Assembly (NCBI RefSeq): GCF_025145285.1
Contig: NZ_CP102251.1
Location: 1,736,001-1,800,000, forward strand
DNA from: Alistipes onderdonkii
GTDB lineage: Bacteria > Bacteroidota > Bacteroidia > Bacteroidales > Rikenellaceae
Length of the DNA: 64,000 nucleotides
Direction: 5' to 3'
Shown here piece after piece: positions 7,320 to 16,051 of this stretch; the first letter of the stretch is position 1, and every line of letters starts with the position of its first letter. Under the pieces are notes generated by a model. The model made no database searches. It was not told the DNA's origin and saw nothing but the letters and a program-made list of their open reading frames with translations. The position numbers and the translations under genes are program-made.

Positions 7320-9677
7320 ATGAAGAATTTCCTATTCGCATTACGTTACCTGCGTAAACTGCGCGGCGGCACCCTTGCCCGCGTGGTGTCGCTTTCGCTG
7401 GGGCTGGCCGTCGGTCTGCTGGTCTTTTCGTATGCCAATTACAACCTCACCTCCGACCGTTGTTTCCCCGACCGGGAGCGGATATTCCAACTGTGGGCTC
7501 ATTATGCCGATCCGCAGCACAGCGGGTACAGTCCGCAGCTCAATGCCCCCATCGCCCCGGCGCTGGCCGAAGAGGTTCCGCAGGTCGAAGCCGCCACACG
7601 CCTGTTCGGGCCGCGCACATCCGACATCGTGCGCGGTGATAATGCTTTCCAGGCAAAGTATATATACGCCGATACGATGTTTTTCGACGTGCTGGGATTC
7701 GAACCGATGAACGGCAACCCCAAAGAGATCCTGCTCCATGCCGACCAGGTGATGCTTGCGGAGTCTTTTTCCCGCACGATCTTCGGTCGTAAGGATCCCG
7801 TGGGGCAGTTGGTATTGCTGAACGGCACCGATTCGCTGACGGTCATGGGGCTTTTCCGCGACCCGAATCCCAACCAGCACCTCGGCGGTTTCAATATGCT
7901 CTGTTCGTTCGAAATGGTGAAGCGCGACCTCAATACGTCGTGGCGGGGCGGCGATTCGTTCCCGAGTTATGTCAAACTCCACAAAGGGGCGTCCGTCGCC
8001 GAGGTCGAAGCGCAGCTTCCCGCATTTTTCGACCGCCACGGATTCACCGAGGATATGAAAGCCTGGAACCGCAGCTACCGGTTTTTCCCGATCACGGAGT
8101 CTTCGCGCATAAATACTTCCGCCGGGCTGATCGCATGGGTGTTGATGGCACTTGCGGCCCTTACGCTTTTCGTTGCGTCGATGAACTATGTGCTGATTTC
8201 GATTTCGACGTTGGTAAGCCGCTCGAAGACCATCTCCATGCTCAAGGTCGGGGGTGCCCGGTCTTCGGACATCTTCCGCATTTTCTGTTCCGAGACCGCC
8301 ATACTGACCTTCGCTTCGGTCATCGTGGCCGGATTCCTGTTGTGGGCCCTGCAGGATCAGGTGCTGGAGATTACCGGGACGCCGATGTCCGAACTTTTCG
8401 CCCTGAAGCGCATTTGGGTGCCGTTGCTCGTCATCCTTGCCGCCTTTGCCCTTGCCGCGCTTATCCCGTCGCGTATTTTCACTTCGGTTCCCGTGACATT
8501 GGCATTCCGCGGGGTCAGCGACAACCGCCGCCGGTGGAAACAGACGCTGCTGGTGGCCGAGATCGTCAGTTGTACGTTTACGCTTACGCTCCTGTTATTG
8601 GCCGTGTTGCAGTTCGATAAACTCCGCAACGGCGATTTCGGGTTCGAACATGACCGTATCGTATATACATATGTCAAAACGCCTTTGGGCAACATTTCTT
8701 CGGTCTGCGACGCCGTTGCTTCGCTACCCGAAGTCGACGCTGCCGGAGCTTCGCTCGAGGTGCCGCTTTGGGGATATTCGGGAATGCCCTGCATTGACGA
8801 AAACTCCAAGGAATTGCTTTTCTCCTGCCGCTGGCTGCTTTGCAACGAGGGCTTTATACCTGCGATGCGGATGCACCTTGTCGGCGGCCGGAACTTTACG
8901 CCTTCGAGCAACCCCCTGGAGGCGATCGTAAACGAAACCTACGTCCGTATGCGCGGATGGACGCCCGAACAGGCATTGGGGCATCAGATTACCGACGACT
9001 CCTCGCCCGGGGCTCCTCTTTATACGATCGTGGGCGTCGTAAAGGATTTCAGGACGGTCGTGGCTACGGGAGAGGTCGAACCGATCGTGTTCCATCCGTT
9101 CAGCTATTTCCAGAAGTTCGGTGCCACGGACGATTATATGCTGGACTATTCCATGATGATCCGCCTGCGCGGGATGTCGCCCGAGTCGCTGGAGGCCGTG
9201 CAGCGCAAGATCGGAGAATACCCTTCGGGCAACAATCATACGCTCGAAGTTTACGACAACAAACTGGGCCCCATCCTTTTCGAGATACGCAGTTTCCGCA
9301 ATATCGTCTTTACCGTGAGCGGCATCACCCTGCTTATCGCCCTGATGGGGCTCGTGGGCTATCTGGGCGACGAAATGCGCCGCCGCAGCAAGGAGATCGC
9401 CCTGCGCAAGGTCAACGGGGCTTCGACGGCTGACGTGCTGCGCCTGTTGGCGCGCGACGTGCTGTGGATCGCCGTTCCGTCCGTGGTCGTCGGGGCCGCC
9501 GTAAGCCGCTGGGGTGCAGACCTGCTGGTCAGCAACTTCGTCGAGCGTGTGGCGCTCCGCTGGTGGCTCTTCGCCCTGTGCGGGGCAGTGGTGCTGTTGA
9601 TCGTCTGCACCGTGCAGCTCGTCCGCACGTGGCGCATCGCCAATGCCAACCCGATTAACATGATTAAAACCGAATAG
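7320..9677 (+). CDS. MacB/FtsX-type ABC transporter permease (second of three)
   Basis: A 785-residue permease with the same layout as its neighbour: an N-terminal helix near residues 18-36, a periplasmic domain, a helix bundle at about 263-390, a second periplasmic domain and a final three-helix bundle with the coupling segment KEIALRKVNGASTADVL. The first coupling segment (KTISMLKVGGARSSDIF) is less conserved than in the other two permeases. It starts 12 bases after the first permease. It is diverged enough from both neighbours to be a distinct subunit rather than a recent copy, so the three may form alternative or hetero-oligomeric complexes. Confidence 0.92.
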   Translation: MKNFLFALRYLRKLRGGTLARVVSLSLGLAVGLLVFSYANYNLTSDRCFPDRERIFQLWAHYADPQHSGYSPQLNAPIAPALAEEVPQVEAATRLFGPRTSDIVRGDNAFQAKYIYADTMFFDVLGFEPMNGNPKEILLHADQVMLAESFSRTIFGRKDPVGQLVLLNGTDSLTVMGLFRDPNPNQHLGGFNMLCSFEMVKRDLNTSWRGGDSFPSYVKLHKGASVAEVEAQLPAFFDRHGFTEDMKAWNRSYRFFPITESSRINTSAGLIAWVLMALAALTLFVASMNYVLISISTLVSRSKTISMLKVGGARSSDIFRIFCSETAILTFASVIVAGFLLWALQDQVLEITGTPMSELFALKRIWVPLLVILAAFALAALIPSRIFTSVPVTLAFRGVSDNRRRWKQTLLVAEIVSCTFTLTLLLLAVLQFDKLRNGDFGFEHDRIVYTYVKTPLGNISSVCDAVASLPEVDAAGASLEVPLWGYSGMPCIDENSKELLFSCRWLLCNEGFIPAMRMHLVGGRNFTPSSNPLEAIVNETYVRMRGWTPEQALGHQITDDSSPGAPLYTIVGVVKDFRTVVATGEVEPIVFHPFSYFQKFGATDDYMLDYSMMIRLRGMSPESLEAVQRKIGEYPSGNNHTLEVYDNKLGPILFEIRSFRNIVFTVSGITLLIALMGLVGYLGDEMRRRSKEIALRKVNGASTADVLRLLARDVLWIAVPSVVVGAAVSRWGADLLVSNFVERVALRWWLFALCGAVVLLIVCTVQLVRTWRIANANPINMIKTE

Positions 9678-9683
9678 TGTGTT

Positions 9684-12119
9684 ATGAAGATCGCATTTCG
9701 TAATTTTCTGACTACGCTGCGGCGCTACAAAATTTCGTCGCTGCTGAACGTCATAGGCCTGACGCTGGCATTTACCGCGTTCTACGTCATCATGACGCAG
9801 GTCTGGTGGGAGCTGGGTTACAACCGCTCGCTGCACGAAGCCGACCGTATTTATCTCGTGGAGAACGAGGACTGGTACGAGCCCGGGAAATGGTCGTCGT
9901 GGCTTAACCGGCCGGTGCCCGAGCGTGTCATCGCTTCGACGGCGGGGGTCGAAGTCGGGGGCTGCATGTGGGGTGGTTTCGGCTCCGGAACCTGTTGGAC
10001 GAGCAACGAGCCTTCGTTCGGGTATAATAAGTTTTCTGCTTCCTGCGGTTCGGTATCGCTGCCTTTCCTCGATGTTTTCGCTTTCCGTTCGGTCGAGGGC
10101 GATGTGCATGACCTCGGAAAACCGAAGAGCGTCATCGTTTCCCGCGAGGCGGCCGAACGGATGCGGGTCGGCGTGGGCAGCCTCATATGGGTCGACACCG
10201 ACGAACCCCAGCCCGACGGGGCGATGGAAGTCGTGGCGGTTTTCGAAGACTTTCCGGACAATTCGTTGCTGGGAGAGTGCGAGGTGGTGAAAAATCTGGG
10301 CGAAACGAACCTTTATACCACTTCGGAGTGGAGTTTCAATTATTTCGTCAAATTCAGGCCCGGTGCCGATCCCGACGAGTTTGCGCGCCAGTGGACGAAC
10401 GTGAACCAGGAGATGCAGCGCGAGGCGGCCGAGAAACGTGCGGCGGCCGGGGACGCCGCAGATGACGACGACGAATCGGGTATCTACGGCGTGCGCCTTT
10501 CTCCGGTATCGGAACTCTATTTCGAGTCGGATTCACAGGCGCCCTGCCGGCAGGGGTCTGTCGTCACGACCTATACCCTGCTGGGTATTGCCGTGTTGGT
10601 TATCGTGCTGGCTTTCATCAACTTCGTCAACTTCTTCTTCGCGCTGGTGCCGGTGCGCATCCGTACCGTCAATACGTTCAAGGTCTTCGGCGCTCCCGCC
10701 TCGTCGCTGCGCTTCAATTTCGTTTTCGAGGCGTTCGGGCTCGTCCTGATCGCTTTGCTGGCGGCCTGGTACGTTTCCTTTGCCTTGCAGGGCACCGAAT
10801 TCGCCAGCTACATTTCCGCATCGCTGGCGCTGTCGCAGAATTTGGAAGTCGTGGGGCTGGTAGCCGTTGTAGCTTTCGTCATGGCGCTCGCCGCCAGCCT
10901 CTACCCGGCGTGGTATATCACGTCGTTCGCCCCGGCGCTGGTCGTCAAGGGATCCTTCGGCGGAACCCGCAGCGGCCGCCGGCTGCGTACGCTGCTGCTG
11001 GGCGTGCAGTTCTTCATCTCCATCGGGCTGATCATCGCGACCAGTTTCATTCGCCTGCAACACGACTACATGATGCACTATGACATGGGTTTCGACAAGG
11101 AAAACCTCCTCGCCGTGCGGCTTTCCGAACGTGGGGCGGCAAGTTATGACGCCCTTCGGCAGAAACTTCTATCCGACCCTCAGGTAAAGGATGTTACGGG
11201 AGCTACGAGCCGTTTGGTGTCGGTCGGGCGTATGGGCTGGGGCCGGGAGTTCAAGGGCCGTCAGGTCGCTTTCCAGAGTTATGTCGTACAACCTGATTTC
11301 TTGCGCGTGATGGGTATCCCGATTACCGACGGACGCGATTTCCTGGAGAGCGACTTCGACAAGGAACTCGGAACGATGATTTTCAACGAAGCGGCGCGGC
11401 GGGAATTTGAAATGCAGGTCGGCGACCGTATCAACGGTTTCGTGTCGCCCGACGAGCAAATTGTAGGTTTCTGTGCCGATTTCAACTTCAAGCCCCTGCA
11501 ATACGGTGTATCGCCCTTCTGTTTCTATCTTCTTCCGAAGAAAATCCAGCAGGAAAATTACTGGCACCTGCCTCATGTGGTCTATGTGCGGATGACGCCC
11601 GGAGCCGATATTGCGGCTGTTACCGCCCATATCCGCCGCTGTATCGCGGAGGTCGATCCCCGCACGGAGCCGGGCGATATCGTCGTCCGTGTTTTCGACG
11701 AGGAGCTGGGCCTCGAGTACGACAACGAACGCAAACTGACGGCCATCGTCGGGCTGTTCGCGCTGTTGGCCGTCGTGATCGCCCTGATGGGCGTCTTCGG
11801 GCTGGTGCTGTTCGAGACGCAGCACCGCCGCCGCGAAATCGCCGTGCGCCGGGTAATGGGGGCTTCGCGGGGCGAAATCCTCGCCATGTTCAACCGCCGC
11901 TACGTCATGCTGGTCGCCGTGTGTTTCGTGCTGGCCGTCCCGGTAAGCATCTGGGCCGTCAGGCACTGGCTCGCAGGCTTCGCCTATGCCGTGCCGCTGT
12001 ACTGGTGGGTCTTTGCCCTGGCACTGGCGGGGGTGCTGGCCGTCACGGCTCTCACCGTCACCGTCCGCTCGTGGCGTGCCGTTAACGAAAACCCGGCCGA
12101 ATCCGTGAAATCCGAATAA
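9684..12119 (+). CDS. MacB/FtsX-type ABC transporter permease (third of three)
   Basis: An 811-residue permease, the longest of the three, starting 6 bases after the second. An N-terminal helix (about 20-40) is followed by a periplasmic domain with an acidic/alanine-rich insertion (GDAADDDDESG near 255), a helix cluster at about 295-430, a second periplasmic region and C-terminal helices with the coupling segment REIAVRRVMGASRGEIL. It ends in NPAESVKSE, close to the NPI-type ends of the other two. The ATPase gene follows after 35 bases. Confidence 0.92.
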   Translation: MKIAFRNFLTTLRRYKISSLLNVIGLTLAFTAFYVIMTQVWWELGYNRSLHEADRIYLVENEDWYEPGKWSSWLNRPVPERVIASTAGVEVGGCMWGGFGSGTCWTSNEPSFGYNKFSASCGSVSLPFLDVFAFRSVEGDVHDLGKPKSVIVSREAAERMRVGVGSLIWVDTDEPQPDGAMEVVAVFEDFPDNSLLGECEVVKNLGETNLYTTSEWSFNYFVKFRPGADPDEFARQWTNVNQEMQREAAEKRAAAGDAADDDDESGIYGVRLSPVSELYFESDSQAPCRQGSVVTTYTLLGIAVLVIVLAFINFVNFFFALVPVRIRTVNTFKVFGAPASSLRFNFVFEAFGLVLIALLAAWYVSFALQGTEFASYISASLALSQNLEVVGLVAVVAFVMALAASLYPAWYITSFAPALVVKGSFGGTRSGRRLRTLLLGVQFFISIGLIIATSFIRLQHDYMMHYDMGFDKENLLAVRLSERGAASYDALRQKLLSDPQVKDVTGATSRLVSVGRMGWGREFKGRQVAFQSYVVQPDFLRVMGIPITDGRDFLESDFDKELGTMIFNEAARREFEMQVGDRINGFVSPDEQIVGFCADFNFKPLQYGVSPFCFYLLPKKIQQENYWHLPHVVYVRMTPGADIAAVTAHIRRCIAEVDPRTEPGDIVVRVFDEELGLEYDNERKLTAIVGLFALLAVVIALMGVFGLVLFETQHRRREIAVRRVMGASRGEILAMFNRRYVMLVAVCFVLAVPVSIWAVRHWLAGFAYAVPLYWWVFALALAGVLAVTALTVTVRSWRAVNENPAESVKSE

Positions 12120-12154
12120 ATCAAATCAATATCAACAATAAAAACCTGTTTGTT

Positions 12155-12841
12155 ATGTCAATGCTGAAAGTTGAGAACCTCAAGAAGGTTTTCCGTACCG
12201 AAGAGATCGAGACCATCGCACTGAACGGCGTGACGTTCGAAGTGAAGGAGGGTGAATTCGTCGCCGTCATGGGTCCCTCGGGCTGCGGCAAGTCCACGCT
12301 GCTCAATATCCTGGGGCTTCTGGACAATCCCACCTCGGGCAGCTATACGCTGCTCGACCACGAGGTCGCCGGGTTCAAGGAGAAAGACCGCACGAAATTC
12401 CGCAAGGGGAATATCGGGTTTGTCTTCCAGTCGTTCAACCTGATCGACGAACTGAATGTCTTCGAGAACGTCGAGCTGCCGTTGATCTACATGCGCGTCA
12501 AGGCGTCTGAGCGCAAGCGTCGTGTCAACGAGATCCTGAGCCGCATGAATATTTCGCACCGCGCCGAACACTTCCCCCAGCAACTCTCGGGCGGACAGCA
12601 GCAACGTGTGGCCATCGCCCGTGCCGTGGTGTCGAACCCCAAGCTGATCCTGGCCGACGAGCCCACGGGTAACCTCGACTCGAAGAACGGCCGCGAGGTG
12701 ATGGAACTGCTTTCGGAGCTGAACCGCGAGGGTACGACCGTCATCATGGTGACCCACTCGCAGCACGATTCGACTTACGCGCACCGGGTGCTGCACCTGT
12801 TCGACGGCGAGCTGGTCAAGGATCTCGCCAACAAACTGTAA
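12155..12841 (+). CDS. LolD/MacB-type ABC transporter ATP-binding protein
   Basis: A 228-residue ATPase that would energise the preceding permeases. Walker A is GPSGCGKST at 40-48, the Q-loop FQSFN at 91-95, the signature LSGGQQQR at 144-151, Walker B LILADEPT at 164-171, and a switch histidine lies in VTHSQ. The spacing and the phrase FNLIDELNVFENVELPL are typical of the LolD/MacB group that partners FtsX-fold permeases. It is the last gene of the operon and is followed by an intrinsic terminator. One ATPase for three permeases suggests sharing. Confidence 0.95.
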   Translation: MSMLKVENLKKVFRTEEIETIALNGVTFEVKEGEFVAVMGPSGCGKSTLLNILGLLDNPTSGSYTLLDHEVAGFKEKDRTKFRKGNIGFVFQSFNLIDELNVFENVELPLIYMRVKASERKRRVNEILSRMNISHRAEHFPQQLSGGQQQRVAIARAVVSNPKLILADEPTGNLDSKNGREVMELLSELNREGTTVIMVTHSQHDSTYAHRVLHLFDGELVKDLANKL

Positions 12842-12882
12842 TTTCTGTCCCTGACCGATAAAAAGTTCATTCCATAAGCGGG

Positions 12883-12908
12883 GAGGCCGGAGTATTCCGG
12901 CCTCTTTT
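12883..12908 (+). terminator. Rho-independent terminator of the export operon
   Basis: A 9-bp perfect stem GAGGCCGGA/TCCGGCCTC with a four-base loop is followed by TTTT. It lies 41 bases after the ATPase stop codon. The next 330 bases, up to the porin start, hold no convincing gene; only the promoter at 13185-13217 is supported there. Confidence 0.85.
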
Positions 12909-13184
12909 GTGCCGTCCCTGTTCGTGTCCCGTGCGGAGCCTGTTGTGTTTCCGGGGTACGGGCGGCACGCGGCGGTGCCGGACTGTGCGGCCCGAATACC
13001 TTTCCGGGGAGGGGCTCCGGGGAAGGGCGGGCATGTCGATGCAGCCACGGGTTGCGGGTGACAGCGGCAGGGTGCAAAGATTCGGGAGATAGGCTTCCGG
13101 AACGTCGAAGTACATAATTGCCGGTAATTATACGCCCCCGGATGCCGCCCGGAGCCGTTTCGGGTCATTTTAGGTATTTTCGCG

Positions 13185-13217
13185 TATTGACCTTTTGCGC
13201 CGGAATCACGACTTTTG
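13185..13217 (+). promoter_or_regulatory. Probable housekeeping promoter of the porin gene
   Basis: A TATTG -33 element at 13185-13189 and GACTTTTG (close to the Bacteroidetes -7 consensus TAnnTTTG) at 13210-13217 are separated by 20 bases. The start would fall near 13224, about 15 bases before the ATG at 13239. This placement favours that ATG over the TTG at 13233. Confidence 0.5.
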
Positions 13218-13238
13218 TGAACCCAAACGACCTTGTTT

Positions 13239-14288
13239 ATGAGAATGATTTTGCCCGTATTGCTGCTGCTCGGCGTAATTGGAGCCGCTCGTGCACAGCA
13301 ACCCGACACACAATCCGCGACAGCTTCGGTTGAGGAACTTTCGGCGGAAATCGCGGCGCTCAAAGCCAAAACGTCCACCTGGGACAAAGTGCTGGCCGCC
13401 CTGCCGAAAATTTCGGGATATGTCCAGACCGGTTACGAATGGAGCGACAATTCGTCGACCTTTTTTATCAAACGCGTACGTCTGAACCTGGCGGGCGCCA
13501 TCGCTCCGAAACTGGATTACCGTGTCCAGATCGAATTCGCTTCGCCGAAAATCGTCGACGCCTACCTGTGTTACAAACCGTTCGATGAGCTCAACGTCCA
13601 GCTGGGCGAATACAAGCTGCCTTTTTCGATCGAGAATACCGACTATGTGCCGCTCAGATATGAGTTCATCGAATACCCCCTTTCGTTGCGCAAACTGATG
13701 GGTTTCAACGACCTCTGCGGGCTTTCGGCCACTGGCCGCGACATGGGCGCGCAGCTGTTCGGAGGATTTTTCAAGCGCGACGGGTACAGTATCCTGAACT
13801 ACAACTTCGGCGTTTTCAACGGCGAGGGGCTGAACGTCAAGGATAAGAACAAAAGCAAGGACATCGTGGCGCGCCTTACGGTCAAGCCCGTCGCCGGATT
13901 GCAGTTCGCGGGATCGTACTACTGGGGCGAGTACGGCGAGGATTACCTGAAGCGCATCCGTTACGGTGCCGGTGCCTGCTACGATTACGGGCGCCTCGTC
14001 CTGCGCGGCGAATACATCTGCGGCACGACGGGCGGCCTCGACAGCGAGGGGTGGTATGCCGTGGCCGGCTGGCGCGTGGCTCGGACATTGTTGCCGACGG
14101 TGCGGTACGATACCTTTCTCGAAGACTGCTCCCGCGGTTCGAGCCGCCAGACCAATTATACGGCCGGGCTTACGTGGCAACCTGTGAAATACCTGCGCTG
14201 CCAGCTGGATTATACCTACGAAGATTTCGCCGCGCGGGGTGTCGCCGGTCGCAATGTGGTGGCACTGATGCTCTCCGGCATATTTTAA
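13239..14288 (+). CDS. OprP/OprO-like outer membrane porin
   Basis: A 349-residue outer-membrane beta-barrel protein. A signal peptide (MRMILPVLLLLGVIGAARAQ) is followed by a short coiled coil (VEELSAEIAALKAK), as seen at the N-terminus of phosphate-selective porins of the OprP/OprO family. A barrel of alternating strands with aromatic girdles then runs to the C-terminal phenylalanine (LMLSGIF). Motifs typical of the family include VRLNLAGAIAPKLDYRVQIEF and WQPVKYLRCQLDYTYEDF. The YeiH-type transporter begins 9 bases later, so the pair may move related anions, but the ligand is not readable from sequence. Confidence 0.8.
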   Translation: MRMILPVLLLLGVIGAARAQQPDTQSATASVEELSAEIAALKAKTSTWDKVLAALPKISGYVQTGYEWSDNSSTFFIKRVRLNLAGAIAPKLDYRVQIEFASPKIVDAYLCYKPFDELNVQLGEYKLPFSIENTDYVPLRYEFIEYPLSLRKLMGFNDLCGLSATGRDMGAQLFGGFFKRDGYSILNYNFGVFNGEGLNVKDKNKSKDIVARLTVKPVAGLQFAGSYYWGEYGEDYLKRIRYGAGACYDYGRLVLRGEYICGTTGGLDSEGWYAVAGWRVARTLLPTVRYDTFLEDCSRGSSRQTNYTAGLTWQPVKYLRCQLDYTYEDFAARGVAGRNVVALMLSGIF

Positions 14289-14297
14289 CCTGAAAAA

Positions 14298-15593
14298 ATG
14301 ATAAAGATGAAAAAGTGGATGGAACAATTCCGGGTCGAGGACTGGGTGGTGGTCTGGGTGAGCATTCCCCTGCTGGTGCTGGCCGCGGTCGCACCTTCCG
14401 CGCTGCCCAAAGTCCCCGCGACGCTGCTGGGCGGCGCTGCGTGGAGCAATATCGCCTGTCTCTTCGCCATCGTGCTGGTGGTGCTCTATGCCGGGTGCCT
14501 GATGCTGCGGCGACCGCTCAGGGGGCTGCTTGCGTCGCTCGTGGTCGTCTTCGCCGTCTCGTTGCTGGCGCAGATCGTCGCCAAGATCCCCTCCGTGTCG
14601 TATTACGGCTTCGAATCGGTATTCTTTTCGGTGCTCTTCGGGTTACTGATCCGCAACGTGTGGCATGTTCCCGCGTGGCTGAAACCCGCGATCCAGGGTG
14701 AATTCTACATCAAGATCGGCGTCGTGTGCCTCGGTGCCACGATCCTCTTCAGCGATGTGATGAAATCGGGTGTCTTCGGCCTCGTGCAGGCCTGCCTGGT
14801 GGTCGCCGTCGTGTGGTTCTTCGCCTTCCGGCTTTCGCGCCGCATGAAGGTCGACGAACGCTCGGCGATGATCCTTTCGAGCGGCGTGTCGATCTGCGGC
14901 GTGTCGGCCTGTATCACGGCGGCCCGCGTGGCGGGCGGCGACGACCGGAAACTTTCGTACATCGTTTCGTTGGTACTGATCGTCGTCGTGCCGATGATCT
15001 ATCTGATGCCGTGGCTGGCGCATGTGATCCTGCCGCATATTTTCGACGATCCGCATGTCGTGCAGGAGGTTGCCGGGGCGTGGATCGGCGGTACGATCGA
15101 CACTACGTCGGGTGTCGCCGCATCGAGCATGATCGTGGGCGAGGTGGCCAACCAGCATGCCGTCATCATCAAGGCTGCGCAGAACGTACTGATCGGTGTG
15201 GTGGCGTTCTTCATCGCGCTTTACCTCTCGACACGCCGCGGCGATAAGACCGGGCAGGCCCCGTCACTGGGGATCGTGTGGGAGAAATTCCCCAAATTCA
15301 TCATCGGATTCGTTGCCGCATCGCTGGTGTTCAGCCTATTGCAGGGAAACGGCCTCTTTACGGCCGATGCCAAGGGTAAACTTGCCGAGCCGGGTGTCGC
15401 CAAAATGTTCTCGACGGTATTCTTCTCGCTGGCCTTCGTCTGCGTGGGGCTCGATACGCGCCTCAAGGATATCGTTTCCCGGGAGAACCGCAATCTCCTG
15501 TGGGCGTTCCTCGCCGCCCAGACTTTCAATATCGTCGTTACGCTCCTCATCGCGCTCGTGCTGTTCGGCGTACTGAAACCGATGCTGGGATAA
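14298..15593 (+). CDS. YeiH-family putative anion (sulfate) exporter
   Basis: A 431-residue inner-membrane protein with about eleven hydrophobic helices. It belongs to the UPF0324/YeiH family, members of which are annotated as putative sulfate exporters. Diagnostic stretches are SGVSICGVSACITAARVAGG near the middle and IGGTIDTTSGVAASSMIVGE followed by AVIIKAAQNVLIGVVAF. An alternative start three codons later (MKKWMEQF) is possible. It is co-transcribed with the upstream porin and closed by the terminator at 15617. The transport substrate is a family-level guess. Confidence 0.85.
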   Translation: MIKMKKWMEQFRVEDWVVVWVSIPLLVLAAVAPSALPKVPATLLGGAAWSNIACLFAIVLVVLYAGCLMLRRPLRGLLASLVVVFAVSLLAQIVAKIPSVSYYGFESVFFSVLFGLLIRNVWHVPAWLKPAIQGEFYIKIGVVCLGATILFSDVMKSGVFGLVQACLVVAVVWFFAFRLSRRMKVDERSAMILSSGVSICGVSACITAARVAGGDDRKLSYIVSLVLIVVVPMIYLMPWLAHVILPHIFDDPHVVQEVAGAWIGGTIDTTSGVAASSMIVGEVANQHAVIIKAAQNVLIGVVAFFIALYLSTRRGDKTGQAPSLGIVWEKFPKFIIGFVAASLVFSLLQGNGLFTADAKGKLAEPGVAKMFSTVFFSLAFVCVGLDTRLKDIVSRENRNLLWAFLAAQTFNIVVTLLIALVLFGVLKPMLG

Positions 15594-15616
15594 TCCCCGG
15601 CAGATGCCTTTCCATA

Positions 15617-15646
15617 GCCCCCGGAACTTCTGTCCCGGGGGCTTTT
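15617..15646 (+). terminator. Rho-independent terminator after the YeiH-type gene
   Basis: An 8-bp stem GCCCCCGG/CCGGGGGC with a ten-base loop is followed by TTTT. It ends the porin/transporter operon 24 bases after its stop codon. Confidence 0.85.
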
Positions 15647-15673
15647 CATGCTTCCGGCCGGGCTGTAATGCTC

Positions 15674-15715
15674 GTCTGTCGTCTGTCGTCTGTCGTCTGT
15701 CGTCTGCCGTCTGCC
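15674..15715. repeat. Heptanucleotide tandem repeat
   Basis: Six head-to-tail copies of a 7-bp unit: four GTCTGTC then two GTCTGCC. A further 130 bases of CTGTC/CTGCC-rich, strongly pyrimidine-biased sequence follow. No coding function is convincing here. It lies between the terminator at 15646 and the recombinase gene, and may vary in copy number. Confidence 0.85.
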
Positions 15716-15959
15716 AACCCTGCCCCGTCGATCCGTCCGTCCTTTCCGTGCGTTCGCTGTCCTGTCCGCCGTGTCCTGCCGGCTCCGTTTGTCTGTGGCC
15801 TGCTCTGTCCTGCCTGTCCGGTTTGCGGCCTACACGTCTGTCGAGTCCCGTCCGCCAGTGCCTTGTGCTGCGAGGGATTTTCTTGTCCGGAATACCTTGG
15901 ACGCAATGCCGTTATGGCCGAATAACATATTTTTCAGCCTTTTTAAATTGTCCGATGGT

Positions 15960-15967
15960 TAGTTTTG
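15960..15967 (+). promoter_or_regulatory. Possible -7 element for the recombinase gene
   Basis: TAGTTTTG matches TAnnTTTG exactly. No good -33 TTTG lies at the right distance, so this is weak. The start would be near 15974, about 78 bases before the recombinase ATG. Confidence 0.35.
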
Positions 15968-16051
15968 CTGCCATGATCCCGCCGGGACATGCATCCGTGC
16001 ACCTCCGGCGGCGTGGAAAATTCCAATTCTAACCATAAACAACTAAAATGT

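Noticed and set aside
12909..13184. Possible gene between the export operon and the porin
   Set aside because: Short frames here show no family pattern and no promoter or ribosome-site support.
13233..13238. TTG start for the porin
   Set aside because: The ATG at 13239 begins a clean signal peptide and fits the predicted promoter; the TTG adds two residues only.
15663..15720. Heptamer array as a CRISPR-like repeat
   Set aside because: The units are 7 bases, directly adjacent with no spacers, and no cas genes are present.
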